In this document: in pieces, positions 11,289 through 23,049 of the stretch
Position numbering within the stretch: the stretch's first letter is position 1
How the letters are laid out: each line of letters opens with the position of its first letter
NCBI RefSeq assembly: GCF_030272615.1
Contig: NC_081406.1
Coordinates: 484,993,900 to 485,057,899 of the forward strand
Reading direction: 5' to 3'
DNA length: 64,000 bases
From: Cryptomeria japonica
Lineage: Eukaryota; Streptophyta; Pinopsida; Cupressales; Cupressaceae
The notes under the pieces: generated by a model
Seen by the model: only the letters and a program-made list of their open reading frames with translations
Database searches by the model: none
Told to the model about the DNA's origin: nothing
Position numbers and translations under genes: made by a program

Positions 11289-12229
11289 CCTCATAATCCG
11301 GTATGTAAGGAATGTCAAATGGAAAGCAAGTTAGAACAACTTTTAAGAGTATTTCTGAGAAATCCAATAGTGTTCTTGATTTAATCCATACTGACTTGTG
11401 TGGTCTGGAAAGAATATGAAGTCTACAGGGAGATAGATACTTTATGCTAATCATTGATGATTATTCTAGAATGTGTTGGGTTACCTTTCTCAGGGAGAAA
11501 TCATAAGCTTTTGGGAAATTTAAACTATTCAAGGCAATGGTAGAGAATGAAATCGGTAAGAAAATCAAATGTTTAAGATCAAATCAAGGAGGTGAATTCA
11601 CATCTAAGGAGTTTAATACATTTTGTGAAATGAATGGAATTAAAAGACAACTATCAGCACCCTGGACACCTCAGCAAAATGGAGTTATGGAAAGGAAGAA
11701 CATAACTATTTTGGATATAGCTAAAAGCATGATATTAGAAGCAAATCTACCTCATGTGTACTAGAGAGAAGCAGTGAATACCGCTTTCACACTTTTAACA
11801 GATTTCACATCAAAGGTGAAACCGGTAAGACTCCTTATGAACTATGGTTTGGTAATACTCCTACTCTTAAATATTTCAGAATATTTGGAAGAAAATACTA
11901 TATTAGGAGAGATGAGTATATTGGTAAATCTGATCCTAGAAGTGATGAAGGAATATTTCTTGGTTATTCATCTAAAAGAAAAGCATATAGATGTTTTAAT
12001 AAAAGATTGCAGAAAATCATTGAAAGTGCAAATGTGAAGATAGATGAACAATTTAGAGGAAATTCAAGGTCTATGGATTCTGAACCAGAAGTTGAGATGA
12101 TAATAAATGAACCTACATAGAGTGCACTAGTATAGAATGTGGATCGAGTCACACCGCCATCATCAAAGAATTCCACAGTGACTGAAGAACAATAGCAAGT
12201 GAACACACCCAGGTATGTAAGACTGAATC
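11289..12229 (+). pseudogene. Copia A pre-integrase and integrase remnant
   Basis: Begins inside the GAG pre-integrase zinc region (NPVCKECQM), then the integrase core: IHTDLCG, IIDDYSRMCW, SNQGGEF and TPQQNGVMERKN boxes are readable, followed by ETGKTPYELWFG-like and GYSSK-like C-terminal sequence in shifted frames. The second catalytic Asp (normally SDQGGEF or SDRGGEF) is Asn. There is a frameshift near 11320, in-frame stops near 11420 and 11505, and a TAG for Trp at 11762. Integrase would insert the cDNA; this copy cannot. The C-terminal linker runs straight into the solo LTR. Confidence 0.8.
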
Positions 12230-13008
12230 TGTTGGCAAATGCACACTCAAATTAGAAATTGTAGGTGATTGAAGGTATTTTCATTGATGGCAACCTTACA
12301 ATCCTTTAGCACTGGCAGACACCGGCACAGGCACAGACACCGGCAACAGCAGTGGCAAAGATGTTTATCGGCACCATGGCCGATAAGATTTTGTTTATTG
12401 TATTTTGTATTTAATTGTAAAATATTTTTGTAAGCCAACAAGGTGAATTGTATTAGGACTCATATAAGTATGAGATCTTGTAAATTGTTTGTAAAAAGAG
12501 AGGTATACATGGAAGGAATGTAATAGGAATATGTGAATATTAAGGCAGACCTTGGAATAGGATTTGGGAAGTTGTATGAGCTTAAACCAGTACTAAACTT
12601 GGCATAGCAGATGCTTAACCGAAGCAGTACATGACATTGGATTTATATAATCCACTTTTGTAAGTTAGTGAGACTTCCCTTTTTGTATTTAAGCAGTGAG
12701 TTTTAGGTAGTTGGCCTTCCTGCATATGCAGGCCCCTATTGTATTAGTAATATTCACTTATTGGCCAGTGAGCGAATATTGTGGGTCACAAATCCCACCG
12801 AGGTTTCTCCCACACCGGGTTTCCTCGTTAAAAATATTGTGTTATGGTGTGCTTTCTATGTTGTGTTTACTGATCTTATTTATTGCATTACTTTTGGTTT
12901 ACCGGTACACTGTTTTGGCATGCAATTCATTTAATAAGTTTAGAAAATCCATTAACTGGTTAGATACGGATTCATCCCCTCCTCTCAGTATCTCTGGGAA
13001 CCCTAACA
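12230..13008 (+). mobile_element. solo copia-type LTR inserted in Copia A pol
   Basis: Starts TGTTGGCAAATG and ends CCCTAACA (779 bp). It carries the LTR blocks shared by other copia elements here: the TCATTGATGGCAAC box (12281), a TATA-like ATATAAGTATGAGATC stretch (about 12463), the CTGCATATGCAGGCCCC hairpin (about 12720), and a CCCCTCCTCTCAG end block. Flanks are GAATC (12225-12229) and AAATC (13009-13013), a 5-bp duplication with one change, and pol coding continues in register on both sides when compared with Copia D. No internal domain is present, so it is a solo LTR. Confidence 0.85.
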
Positions 13009-14640
13009 AAATCACTCTGAAGTCAAATAATTGGGAATAAGTATCAAGGTGTTATGACAAGAGGAAGACTGACAAATGAAGAGGTATGCTTAATTTCTCA
13101 AATTGAACTAGCATCTGTTATTGAGGCATGTGAAGATAAACATTGGATTAAAGCTATGGAAGATGAATTAGAACAAATTGAAAAAAACAATACATGGACA
13201 TTGGTTACTTGACCTAAAGACAAAAATGTAATTGGAACTAAGTGGGTATTCAGAAATAAACTTAATGAAGATGGTAAGGTAATAAAAAATAAAGCAATAT
13301 TAGTGTGTAAAGGATATTCACAGAAAGAGAGAATTGATTACAATGAAACCTTTGCATTAGTAGCTAGAATTGAGGCAGTCAGATTATTTCTTGCATTCGC
13401 AGCCCACAAGAACTATAAAGTATATCAAATGGATGTAAAATGTGCATTTTTGAATGGTGATCTTGAAGAGGAAGTTTACATTGAACAACCTGATGGATTT
13501 TCATTGACAAATGATAAAGATATGGTTTCCAGATTAAGGAAAGATTTGTATGGATTGAAGCAAGCTCCTAGAGCTTGGTATGCTAGATTGGACAAATATC
13601 TTTTGAAGATTGGTTACACCAAAGGTAATGCTGACAACAACTTATATTTCAAAGTGACTAATGAAGACATCTTGGTTATTGAAGTTTTTGTTGATGATAT
13701 CATTTTTGGAGGAGAAGATGGATTATGTAAAGACTTTGCTAATAAGATGCAAGATGAATTAGAAATGTCTATGATTGGGGAGATAAAATTATTTTTAGGA
13801 TTGCAGATTTCACAAACTGATAAAGGTATATTCATATGTCAAAAAAAGTACTTGAAAGAAATATTGAAGAAATTTGGTATGGAAAATTCCAAACTGGTAA
13901 GTACTCCTATGATTACAACTGATAAATTGACATTGAAGAATGATTCAGCTCTTGTTAATCCGACAAGATACAAATCTATGATTGGAGGTTTACTATATTT
14001 GACACAAACAAGACCTGATATAATGAATGTAGTATGTATTGTTTCAATATTTCAGAGTAATCCTAGATAAAATCATGAATCAACAGTGAAAAGGATTTTC
14101 TGGTATCTACAAGGCACAACAAATCTTGGTTTATGGTATCCTAAAGATAAATTTTTTTATTTATGTGCATACACCAATGCAAATTGGGCAGGAGATGTAG
14201 ATGATAGAAAGAGCACCACTAGTGGGGCATTCTTTCTTATTAGCAAATTGATTTCATGGTTGAGCAAGAAACAAAGTTGTACATCATTATCAACAACAGA
14301 ATCAGAATATGTTGCAGCAACAACCAATTGTACTCAGGTATTATGGATTAAAAAAATGTTGAAGGACATAAAGGTAAAATGCAAAGAACCTATAATCATT
14401 TATTGTGATAATTTAGCAGTAATTGATATATCTAAGAATCTGGTATTTCACTCTAAGACTAAACATGTTTCTATCAAATATGATTTTCTGAAAGAGAATG
14501 TTGAAGCAAAATAACTAAGATTGGTTTATGTGGATACTAAAGAGCAGATTGCAGATATCTTTACTAAGCCTTTACCTAAGGAAACTTTTGAATATCTCAG
14601 AGACCAGCTTGGGGTAATACCCTCATTGGTAGAGACTTAG
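13009..14640 (+). pseudogene. Copia A reverse transcriptase and RNase H
   Basis: Resumes with the pol linker (VMTRGRLTNEEVCLISQIE), then the copia [34 protein letters not shown] and the catalytic [10 protein letters not shown] (near 13690), followed by [11 protein letters not shown] and the RNase H start [12 protein letters not shown]. RNase H has DRKSTTSGAFF, STTESEYVA and IYCDN. The open frames 13303-14070 and 14086-14514 share one frame. Stops are at about 13212 (TGA for Arg), 14068 and 14512. Coding ends at 14638-14640 after FTKPLPKETFEYL. RT copies element RNA and RNase H removes it. Sequence is very close to Copia D. Confidence 0.9.
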
Positions 14641-14912
14641 ACAGTTGATGATTCGCATCAAACCGATAGAATTAACAGAGAAACCTTTTTCCGGCTTTGA
14701 TGGAGGAGGTCTACTTCTCAGGGGGAGTAGTTGGTTAAGACAATTGGTTATTGTAATTAGTTTTATAAGTTGGTTGTATGTTCTGGTATTTGTATTGCCT
14801 TAGCATTTGATGTCAAAGGGGGAGAGATATCTATGGAAAAACAATATCCTATGGGGAGAGAGAGATTATTCATTGGGGGAGAGATATATACTCTTTGCAT
14901 TTGTATTTTAAT

Positions 14913-15973
14913 TTTTGGTATTATGGATGTGTTGCATTGGTTTTTTAATTGATGTCAACACTTATCCTTCTGGAGAAATTTGATTATGTTGAATTGGCAC
15001 ATTATGTTCACCAGCAAGTTCAGTGACTTATGCACAGTCATCGGTATATCGTTCACCGGCAGGTAATATTATTCACTAACACTAAAGATGACTTGTTATC
15101 ATCTGGAGATCACTTGGTTATGTCGAAGACATGGTTTGGACACTTGGTTTTAGTTATTTTGTTATTGGTCTAATCGAGTTGACATATTTGTTGTTACTGG
15201 AAAATTGGTCTAGGTTATGGACCGACATGCATTACCTATTCCAGACCAGCACGACGCGTTATGGATATGATTTAATTAATTGAATATTGTTGTAAATGTA
15301 TTGAGACGGCATCTTGACTCATTTTTAATTGGTTTAATTGTAATATTCTTGGTAAGTCGACCTACACATTTGGTCTTAGGCTTTGGTATATATGTAAGAA
15401 CTCATTTGTGAGATGAAGTGTGGAAGTGTGATATTGTATCATGGTATGTGTGAATATTGAAGATCATATGAGCAAACCATAGAGAAGGTTCAAGGAAGGT
15501 TTGAAGGTGATTATCAGAGCTTAACCGGTACTGAATTCAGCATTGGAGGTGCTACTTTGAGCAGTACATTATCATTGGATTTAACCATCCAATTGTAGTC
15601 AGTGTGACTCTTATTTTGTGATTGAGTAGTGAGCTCTAGGCGGTTGGCCTTTTTGCATGTGCAGACCCCATTTGTATACACATACTATCTGTAGTAGTAT
15701 CATCTAATTGTGGGTAAGATTTCCCACCATGGTTTTTCCCCTTACAGGGTTTCCACATACAAATCTTTGTGTTATGTATTGTGGATGTTGTTTCCCTTTC
15801 TGTCTTATACATTAAGTTTCACCAGTATTAATATTAACTGCTAATCTATCAACCAGCATTAAGTTTGGTTTACCAGTATTATGTATCAAGTTTGATTAAG
15901 TTATATTTGGGTTGAAATTAATTGATAACTGATTCACCCCCACCCCCCTCTCAGTTGCCACCGAATCCTAACA
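14913..15973 (+). repeat. 3' LTR of Copia A
   Basis: Follows a 3' UTR (14641-14912) with repeated G5AG purine tracts. The start is inferred by alignment to Copia D: TTTTGGTATT here against TGTTGGTATT, so the first TG is lost. It ends AATCCTAACA. It carries the AATTGATGTCAACAC box (14947), TATA-like GGTATATATGTAAGA (about 15382), the CTGTGCAGACCCC-type block (about 15650) and CACCCCCCTCTCAG (about 15940). Length about 1061 bp, against 1059 for the D LTR. Confidence 0.8.
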
Positions 15974-16795
15974 CATACTTCTTACAATTTGAACACTAAC
16001 CAAGAACTGCAGTATTATTCTGATTTACTCTATTCCTGCATTGACTTGCTCTATGACCAAACTTAATACAAACAAAGCATCTACCATTAAATTTATGTGC
16101 ATTGGGTTGCCTTACCGGTGATCTCTGATTTTGGTATTCTGGTGGATTCCCCTAATTTTCACTACCAGAGCTTTCTCCATGCTCAAATCCAAGACCTCTA
16201 GTGTCTCTAGTGTCTCTTTGATCTTTTAGTAATTCATCAAGCATTGCAGAACTAACCCTGAACTTTTCTTTGTATTCATTTGAAGCATCCAAATCATTTC
16301 TTAGGACTGTCACCATTCTTTCCAACTCTTGCTCATTGTTATGTGATTGCACCAATTCAGTTCTCAACACATCATTCTCATGCGCCAACCTAATGCATTC
16401 CTCAGATCTGTCTTTCAGAGATATAGCAAGATTTTCTTCATTATTCTTCTGGTCTTCAATCTCCTTGGATATTCTCATTGTCATGGCTTGCATTTCATTC
16501 TTCATGACATTATTCTCCTAACTTACCTTCTGATATAATTCCCTAAGGGAATTCTTCTCTTCATCATCTAGATTTTGTAAGAGTTCCTTCCTTTTAGCTT
16601 GAGCAGATGATAACTTCTCTTGCAAGGTAAGGATGAATTCCTTTGCAGAATTCAACTCATCTTGCGGCTTCAAGTTCTTCAACCTTTCAGCATCATAGTC
16701 TTCAAGTGCTACTTCAAGTTCCTTTTATAGACTCATCTCCATGGATTCTAGATTCAAGATATTCCTCAAGATGTTATACTTATTCCGAGGCACAT
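15974..16795 (-). pseudogene. Copia F gag remnant (coiled coil, CCHC), cut by Copia A
   Basis: Reads right to left from just after the F primer-binding site. A long coiled coil (about 16740 down to 16250, including the open frame 16505-16152) is followed by a Gly-Ser-Glu linker (HGESSGSEN) and a single CCHC knuckle beginning CFVC (about 16090-16050). There are stops near 16725, 16520 and 16155. The frame is cut at 15974 by the end of Copia A's LTR; the rest of F must lie left of the window. The knuckle (CX2CX4HX4C) resembles the second knuckle of A's gag, so F and A's gag belong to the same gag type. Confidence 0.75.
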
Positions 16796-16810
16796 GGCTA
16801 TGATACCAAT
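16796..16810 (-). other. primer-binding site of Copia F
   Basis: On the minus strand ATTGGTATCATAGCC directly follows the LTR end, a one-base variant of the tRNA-Met PBS. It fixes the minus orientation of F. Confidence 0.85.
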
Positions 16811-17655
16811 TGTTGGAATCCAAGAACACTGAGAGGGGGGGTGAATCAGTGTTCTGCTGGTTATAATATTTTTAGCCTTATTAATAAATCCGCTTATTAA
16901 CTGGTATGCATAAAAGAAAGTAACAACAAGTAATATTAATGCAACCACATGAATCAACACCATAACACAAATATTTATACGTGGAAAACCTTAAAGAGGA
17001 AAAACCATGGTGGGATTGGTGACCCACAATATCTATCCACTGGCCAACTGAAAAAATATTACAAGAGGATCTTGCACATGCAAGAAGGCAAACTACCTAG
17101 AGCACACTACTCATCGCAAAAGGAACCTCACTGACTACAGGTCCAATGTACTGGATTACAAACAAAGACTTAACTCATAATGTGCATCTGCTATGCTAGA
17201 TGAGTTCCAGTTAAAGAACTATCTGTATCGGTTATACTATAACCTCCCTTACTAGTGACTTAGATTGCTTCCCAAACCTCTAGATAAATAATCAAGATCG
17301 ATTACAGATCTTTACATTCATACTCCATCGATCAAGATCTTGCTTCACATAACATCACATAACCTACCACATCTCTTATCTGTCATATATCTAAAATGAC
17401 CTAACTGGATAGACTTATATACCCATTTACATGAATAAACACAAATGCCTTGTGTCGGCTTACAATCATATTATAAAAGATAAGACACATGTCAGCCCAA
17501 ACAAAATATAAACATAAAACAATATGACCGTTTTCGCTTCCATGCTTGTCGGATCAATCACCTATGTCGACCTTAGAATACCAATTCCAAGTTTGTTGGT
17601 TACATGCCTCTCGGTTCCCTGAATGTCGGTGAAGTGAATGCCAATTACCTTGATT
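16811..17655 (-). repeat. 5' LTR of Copia F, main part
   Basis: On the plus strand it begins TGTTGGAATCC and contains, inverted, the shared U5 blocks: GAGAGGGGGGGTGAATCA (about 16828), the GTGGGATTGGTGACCCAC hairpin (about 17010) and GCACATGCAAGAAGGC (about 17075). It runs into the truncated LTR of element G at about 17656. Its U3 start continues at 20398-20455 on the far side of G. Confidence 0.75.
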
Positions 17656-17899
17656 GAGCCTAATATTCACAAAATGCATAATGTGATTATCCATCAATAC
17701 AATGATACAAAGAAAAGAGTTAACCTCTAATAGGTCAAGAAACCCTAAAAAGGTAAACCTAGGCTTGCACATAATAATTAATAAAAGAATTAATTATTAT
17801 TTACCTAAAGTTAGCTTAAGTGTAAAAGAGATAAAGGGAACTTAAATAATTAAATAAATGTTATTTAATTAATCAAGTAAAGACCCGATTACTCTAACA
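17656..17899 (-). repeat. 3' LTR of element G, outer end missing
   Basis: Matches 20159-20397. The first 135 bp of the other LTR (20024-20158) have no match here; sequence left of 17656 belongs to the F LTR. A deletion at the G/F border is the simplest reading. Confidence 0.8.
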
Positions 17900-19159
17900 C
17901 CCCCCTTAAGCTAGACTTAGGGAGAAGCTAAAACCTAGAACAACTACTGAAAGCAGGAAAGATGGGTCTCAGCAACAAGGCCTGATTAGGTACCCAAATA
18001 CAACCAAATCTCTATAAACTAGAGAAATAGAGAAAACCACGTGGGAAAAAAACTCTACTCCAAACAGAGATGGAAAAGCAAAAGGACTTAAAAAGCCTCC
18101 AAACAAGAATGTTCCAAAAAGATAGGAACAGGAGAAGATCAGAAGAATCGCTGAAGCATGAAGAACCTACAAACACTGTCAAAGAATAACTGCTGATCTG
18201 AAGAACCTCCACTGAAATAGAACATGACCAGGTAGAGAAGAATGTAATCTATATGAGTGCCCTCAAATGACACTACACGAATCAAATGGCAAACAAAGGA
18301 AAACAACTGAACTCGAAGATACAAATGGCATGAGAAACCAAATCCTGAAGAGTTGATCAATCTAAACATGGAAGCATTAGAACCAATAGGACAAACCTCC
18401 TCATAATGATCAAAAGGGAGAGGGATAGCTACACTGAAAAGAACAGCCAACAAGAACTGCATGATGAAGAACCAAGAACATCGAAGGCACAAAGAAAGTA
18501 CATAGCGTCATGGAAGGAATACTCACTTGACACACATCATGAGGTGAATGTCATGGAAGGAACACTCACTAGACAAAGGTAGGTGGAAAACAAAAGGCAA
18601 ACATCAACCCCCTCATGGCACTAAATAAGTAGTGTATGTACAATAAGGCACAAGATGTGCAAGATCCCAAGTAAACAATGCATGATGGCACTTTATCTCA
18701 GTACATTTGCATAAAAGAAGCTACAATGATAAGAAGATTAGAAATAGAAAGAACAACCAAAAATGAGACATCCTACTCGAAGAAGAGATCCCAGGACTTG
18801 AAACAACCAAGATATTTACCAGAGTGCTGAAAAGAAAAAAACTGAATAAAATATTCTTGGAGCAGAATCTAGAAAGAAAACCCATATGGATGGAAATTAC
18901 ACAGAACAATCTTTCCAATGATATAAAGTTTTCAAAAAATGGAGTTTGGATGCTCATTCTATGGCCCCAGAAGTGCAAACAAGAGACCCCACTTTGACTG
19001 GAAAAAAGTATAGTAAAATAGAAAAATTGGAATAAAATTCCAACACCACAAGATCTATCTTGGAACCAGCTTTCCGACACCTATTCATTTTTGAAAAAAT
19101 GACTTCGTTTGCCCAAGGTATGATAAACAAACCAACCCCCCCTAAAAGAAGCAAAAAAG

Positions 19160-19590
19160 GTGGTTGTCTAGTGGCAGGTGGGTGGAGGTGGCCTGTGGGT
19201 GGTGTTGCGGTGGCGGGCGGGCGGCGTAGTGGCAGCCGGGTGGTGCAAAGGCAGTGGCGATTAGGCGATGCAAAGGCAGCGGTGGCAGGGAGAGCACCGG
19301 CATGGGTGGGGAGGGTGCTGACGATGGGGAGAGCATCGGCAGTGGGGAGAGAACCGACGATGATGAGGAGGGCACCAGTAGGGGCCAGAGTGGCTGGCGG
19401 GGGTTTGAAGGCAGGTGTCGGTGGGGGCCGGAGGGGACCAGCGGGGGCTTGAGGAAGCGCTGGCAGCGGTAGGGGCCAGAGGAAGCATTGATAGGGGCCG
19501 GAGGGTAGGCATCGGAGGGGACCAGTGGCTGGGCCCATGCTAACAGGGCCAGCAGCTGCGGCAGAGCTGGGGGGGCCATGGTACCCTGTG
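19160..19590. other. GC-rich low-complexity block inside element G
   Basis: Dominated by GGTGG, GGCGG, GAGAGCA and GGGGCC-type words, giving Pro/Ala-rich frames on the minus strand and Gly/Arg-rich frames on the plus strand. No domain is recognisable. It stands out strongly from the AT-rich interior on both sides. Confidence 0.7.
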
Positions 19591-20011
19591 TATCATGGGG
19601 TAAACCCCCAAAAACAATGCTCATTTTTTATTTTTCAAAAAGACTTTTGCCGTTTTTGTGATTTTTGTTTTGATTTTTGATTTTATTTTTTCAAACAAAA
19701 AAGCATTCAGCCTACATGCCATAAAAAGGCATTTTTGGAATTTTTTGAATTTTTTCTCGAACTACGTGCTAAGGTCGTACAGCATGGTACTGGAGAAAAA
19801 ATACTCCCAGAGGCTCAGGAACTAAAAACGGTCAAGTTTTATATGACCATAAGGGTTTTGGGCCTTTTGAGCATGATGGTGAGGTCCGTTTAGGCCCAAA
19901 GTGCTTAGAAAAAAGGCCTATCCCTATGTGCATAAAAAAACTTCTAAAAAACCCCAGATCTACTTCCAATGCAAAAACCTCAAAACAAGAGCAGATAGTT
20001 GCAGATCTAAA

Positions 20012-20023
20012 GCTCTGATACCA
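20012..20023 (-). other. primer-binding site of element G
   Basis: Minus-strand TGGTATCAGAGC, exact match to the plant tRNA-Met PBS, directly abutting the LTR end CTCTCACA with no spacer. Confidence 0.9.
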
Positions 20024-20397
20024 TGTGAGAGTTGAGAAATACAACACCACAGGAGCCCAAATGATCTTTGCAAGCTGAATAAACATGTTACAAGGAGAAG
20101 CAAGAAAGCAATAACAGGAAAACAAATACACAGAAAATATGCTCAAAAAGATGAGAGCTCAATATTCACAAAATGTGTAATGTGATAATGCAACAATCCA
20201 TGATACAAAGAAAAGAGTTAACCTCTAATAGGTCAAGAAACCCTAAAAAGGAAAACCTAGGCTTACACATAATAATTAATAAAATAATTAATTATTATGC
20301 ACCTAAAGTTAGCTTACGTGTAAAAGAGATAAAGAGAACTTAAATAATTAAACAAATGTTGTTTAATTAATCAAGTAAAGACCCAATTACTCTAACA
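20024..20397 (-). repeat. 5' LTR of element G (374 bp)
   Basis: Minus strand TGTTAGAG...CTCTCACA: an 8-bp inverted end with one mismatch. It is far shorter than the copia LTRs around it and unrelated to them in sequence. Confidence 0.8.
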
Positions 20398-20455
20398 GAC
20401 GTGTGTTGCCATCAATGACAACACCTATAACCCGGATGAGTATCAATTAACAACA
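20398..20455 (-). repeat. 5' LTR of Copia F, U3 start
   Basis: On the minus strand this reads TGTTGTTAATTGATAC ... GTCATTGATGGCAACAC, the start of a copia LTR with the conserved U3 box (20406-20420). It completes the F LTR begun at 16811 and ends where C coding starts (20456), which places F inside Copia C. Confidence 0.7.
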
Positions 20456-22035
20456 CACATGACAAGTGATAAAGGTAAATTTGTGAATATGGATAAGTAT
20501 GATGGTAGTGTAGTGAGATTTGGAGACAATAAAGTGTGTGAAATCCACGGTAGAGGTTCTATTTCTCTTGATGGTAAGCATAATACTAAAGATGTTTTAT
20601 ATGCTGAAGGTTTGAAGGATAATCTTTTGAGTGTTGGATAGATGGTTGATAAGGGATATGATTTACAATTCAAGAATGGGAAATGTAAGATCTAGAATAG
20701 CTCTGGTATAGAAATTGCATTAGGAACTAAAACTAAAGGTAATATCTTTCATCTGAATTATGGTGAGAAATTTTGTTTGATTGCTCATATTGATGAGAGT
20801 TGGTTGTGGCATAGAAGGATGTGTTATGTTAATTTTGAGTTCATGATTAAGATTAGTTCTACTCAAGATGTTAGAGATCTGCCTAAGATAGTGAAGCTTA
20901 CTAATCCAATATGTAAAGAATGCCAATTGGAAAAGAAAACAAGAATTTCATTCAAAAGAAAACTATATACATCTAATGAATTATTAGATCTTGTGCATAC
21001 TAATTTATGTGGACCTTCTAAGGTGAGAATCTTGCAGGGAGACATAAAATGTATGATATTGATTGATGACTATTCTAGGATGATGTGGGTCACTTTTCTA
21101 AGGGAGAAATTTGAAGCACTAGAGAAATTCAAAATATTCAAAGCTAGAGTGGAGACAAAGATATGATTGAAGTTGAAGTGTCTAAGGTCTGATAGAGGAG
21201 GAGAATTCACTTTTGGTGAATTTAATTCATTTTGTGAATAGCACGGAATCAGGAGATAGTTATCTAATCTTAGAACCCCTCAGCAAAATGGAGTTATTGA
21301 AAGGAAGAACATATCTATTTTGGATGTTGCTAGAACTATGATGATTGAAGAAAATGTTCCACATGTCTATTGGAGAGAATTTGTTAGCACTATTGCATAC
21401 ACATTCAATTGGGTGCATATAAAAGGTGATTCTAGTAAGACCCCTTATGAGCTATGGTTTGGTCATGTTCGTACAGTTAGATATTTTAAAAATTTTAGAA
21501 GAAAATTTTATATCAAAAGAGATGAGGATGTAGGAAAATTTGATGCAACATGTGATGAAGGAATATTTTTGGGATTTCCTAATAAGAGAAAAGCCTACCA
21601 ATGTTACAACAAGAGACTGAGAAAGATAGTGGAAAGTGTGAATGTGAAATTTGATGAGAATCATGAGAAGCAAATCAGAGCATGCAGATATGAGTCTAAT
21701 GATCAGGATGTTACTTCAAAGAAAGTGCAGACTCCAAGCATGAAGAAGAGTGATCTGGAAGAGATAGTAATTCAAAATGTTGTTGTCGGTGAAGAATTTC
21801 AAGAGACTAGAGATCAAAATAATCAGAAGACCCCCAAGTATGTAAGATTAAATCATTCAAAAAATTATATTATTGGTGATAAAAATAAAGGTGTGATGAC
21901 TAGGAGAAGGATTTCTACTAAAGAAACATGTTTGATTTTCAAAATTGATCCTAAAGATGCTGTTGAAGCTTGTAAAGATGAAAATTGTGTAAAATATATG
22001 GAAGAAGAGTTAGATCAGATTCAGAAGAAAAAAAC
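20456..22035 (+). pseudogene. Copia C protease end, pre-integrase and integrase
   Basis: Begins within the protease region (HMTSDKGKF; the catalytic D-S-G lies just upstream, beyond the F insertion) and continues with VRFGDNK, NLLSVG, then pre-integrase SWLWHRRMCYVNF and NPICKECQ. The integrase core shows VHTNLCGPS (first Asp is Asn), IDDYSRMMW, SDRGGEF and TPQQNGVIERKN, with Trp intact in VYWREF. The C-terminal part (21320-22096) is open. Stops occur at 20638, 20694, 21163, 21238 and 21257. Upstream gag is not in the window. Confidence 0.85.
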
Positions 22036-23049
22036 ATGGGAACTTATTCCTAGACCTAAGTACAAGAATGTAATTGGTACTAAATGGGTGTTCTAGAATA
22101 AGATGAAATTATATGGAGAAGTTGTTAGAAACAAAGAAAGACCAATATGTAAGGGATATTCACAAATGAAAGGTATTGATTTTGAGGAGACTTTTTCTCC
22201 GGTAGCTAGAATTGATGTTGTTAGACTATTTCTTGCATATATTGCTCATAAGAAATTCAAGGTATATCAAATGGATGTGAAGTCATCCTTTTTGAATGGT
22301 GAATTGGAAGAGGAAGTCTACATTGAGCAACCAGATGGATTTTCATTGACACATGAAGATGACATGGTATGGAGATTGAAGAAAGCATTGTATGGACTTA
22401 AACAAGACCCTAGAGCTTGGTACACCAAATTGGATAGGTATTTGATGAAGTTAGGATTCTGTAAAGGTACTGTCGATAGTAATTTGTACTTCAAGTTTGA
22501 TAATGATAATATTTTGATTGTTAAAGTCTTTGTTGATGATATTATATTTGGAGGAGATTATGATTTGAGTAAGAAGTTTGTTGATGATATGCAAAAAGAA
22601 TTTGAGATGTCTTTTATAGGAGATAAAATTCTACCTAGGATTGCAAATTACACACATTAACAAAGGTATTTTCATATATCAATATAAGTACGTGAAGGAA
22701 TTGTTGAAGAAGTTTGGGTTAGATGATTTCAAGCCTATTGGAACTTCTATAGTGACTAGATGCAAGATGACAAGATGATGAATCTTCAAAGGCTAACCAA
22801 ACCCTATATAGATCTATGATTGGTGGACTACTATATTTGACTCAAACTAGACCTGACAATATGAATGTTGTATGTCTTGTTGCAAGATTTCAAGTTGATC
22901 CTAAGGAAAGTCGTGTTACTGTTGTGAAGAGAATATTCAAATATTTGAAGGGAACAATTGATTATGGTTTGTGATATCTGAAGCATAATGATTTCACTTC
23001 AAATGCTTATATTGATGTTGATTGGTTAGGTGATGTTGATGACCAAAAG
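22036..23049 (+). pseudogene. Copia C reverse transcriptase, RNase H start
   Basis: Copia RT boxes in order: [49 protein letters not shown] (Ala to Asp) and [10 protein letters not shown] (near 22530). A single-base frameshift near 22628 ends the open frame at 22660; coding resumes as [13 protein letters not shown], then two stops near 22780, then [17 protein letters not shown] and IDVDWLGDVDD. The gene is cut at 23049 by Copia B and continues at 30692. Confidence 0.85.

Larger units (their letters stand above)
9365..15973 (+). mobile_element. Ty1/copia element A (5' part outside window)
   Basis: Order on the plus strand: coiled-coil gag (duplicated, 9365-11288), pre-integrase and integrase (11289-12229), solo LTR insertion (12230-13008), reverse transcriptase and RNase H (13009-14640), 3' UTR with purine tracts, and 3' LTR (14913-15973). 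Integrase before RT is the Ty1/copia order. The LARD-like element interrupts its gag on the left, so its 5' LTR lies off the window. On the right it abuts minus-strand gag of Copia F, into which it appears to have inserted. Gag is of a different type from the closely related Copia D, see the findings. Confidence 0.85.
17656..20397 (-). mobile_element. non-autonomous LTR element G, inserted in the F LTR
   Basis: Two direct repeats, 17656-17899 and 20159-20397, are nearly identical and end in CTCTAACA on the plus strand. Next to the right repeat, on the minus strand, is a perfect TGGTATCAGAGC primer site (20012-20023), and next to the left repeat is a purine tract (AAGGGGGG, minus strand). So G runs right to left with a complete 374-bp 5' LTR (20024-20397; TGTTAGAG...CTCTCACA) and a 3' LTR missing about 130 bp of its outer end. 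The interior (17900-20011, 2.1 kb) has no gag or pol motif and contains a GC-rich block. It resembles LARD or TRIM-like non-autonomous elements. Confidence 0.8.

Noticed and set aside
16796-16810. tRNA-like match
   Set aside because: Only the 3'-end complement is present, as expected of a retrotransposon primer-binding site; there is no cloverleaf.
18954-19624. Pro/Ala-rich frames up to 194 codons inside element G
   Set aside because: Low-complexity GC-rich DNA is open in several frames at once; no recognisable domain and no codon pattern favouring one frame.
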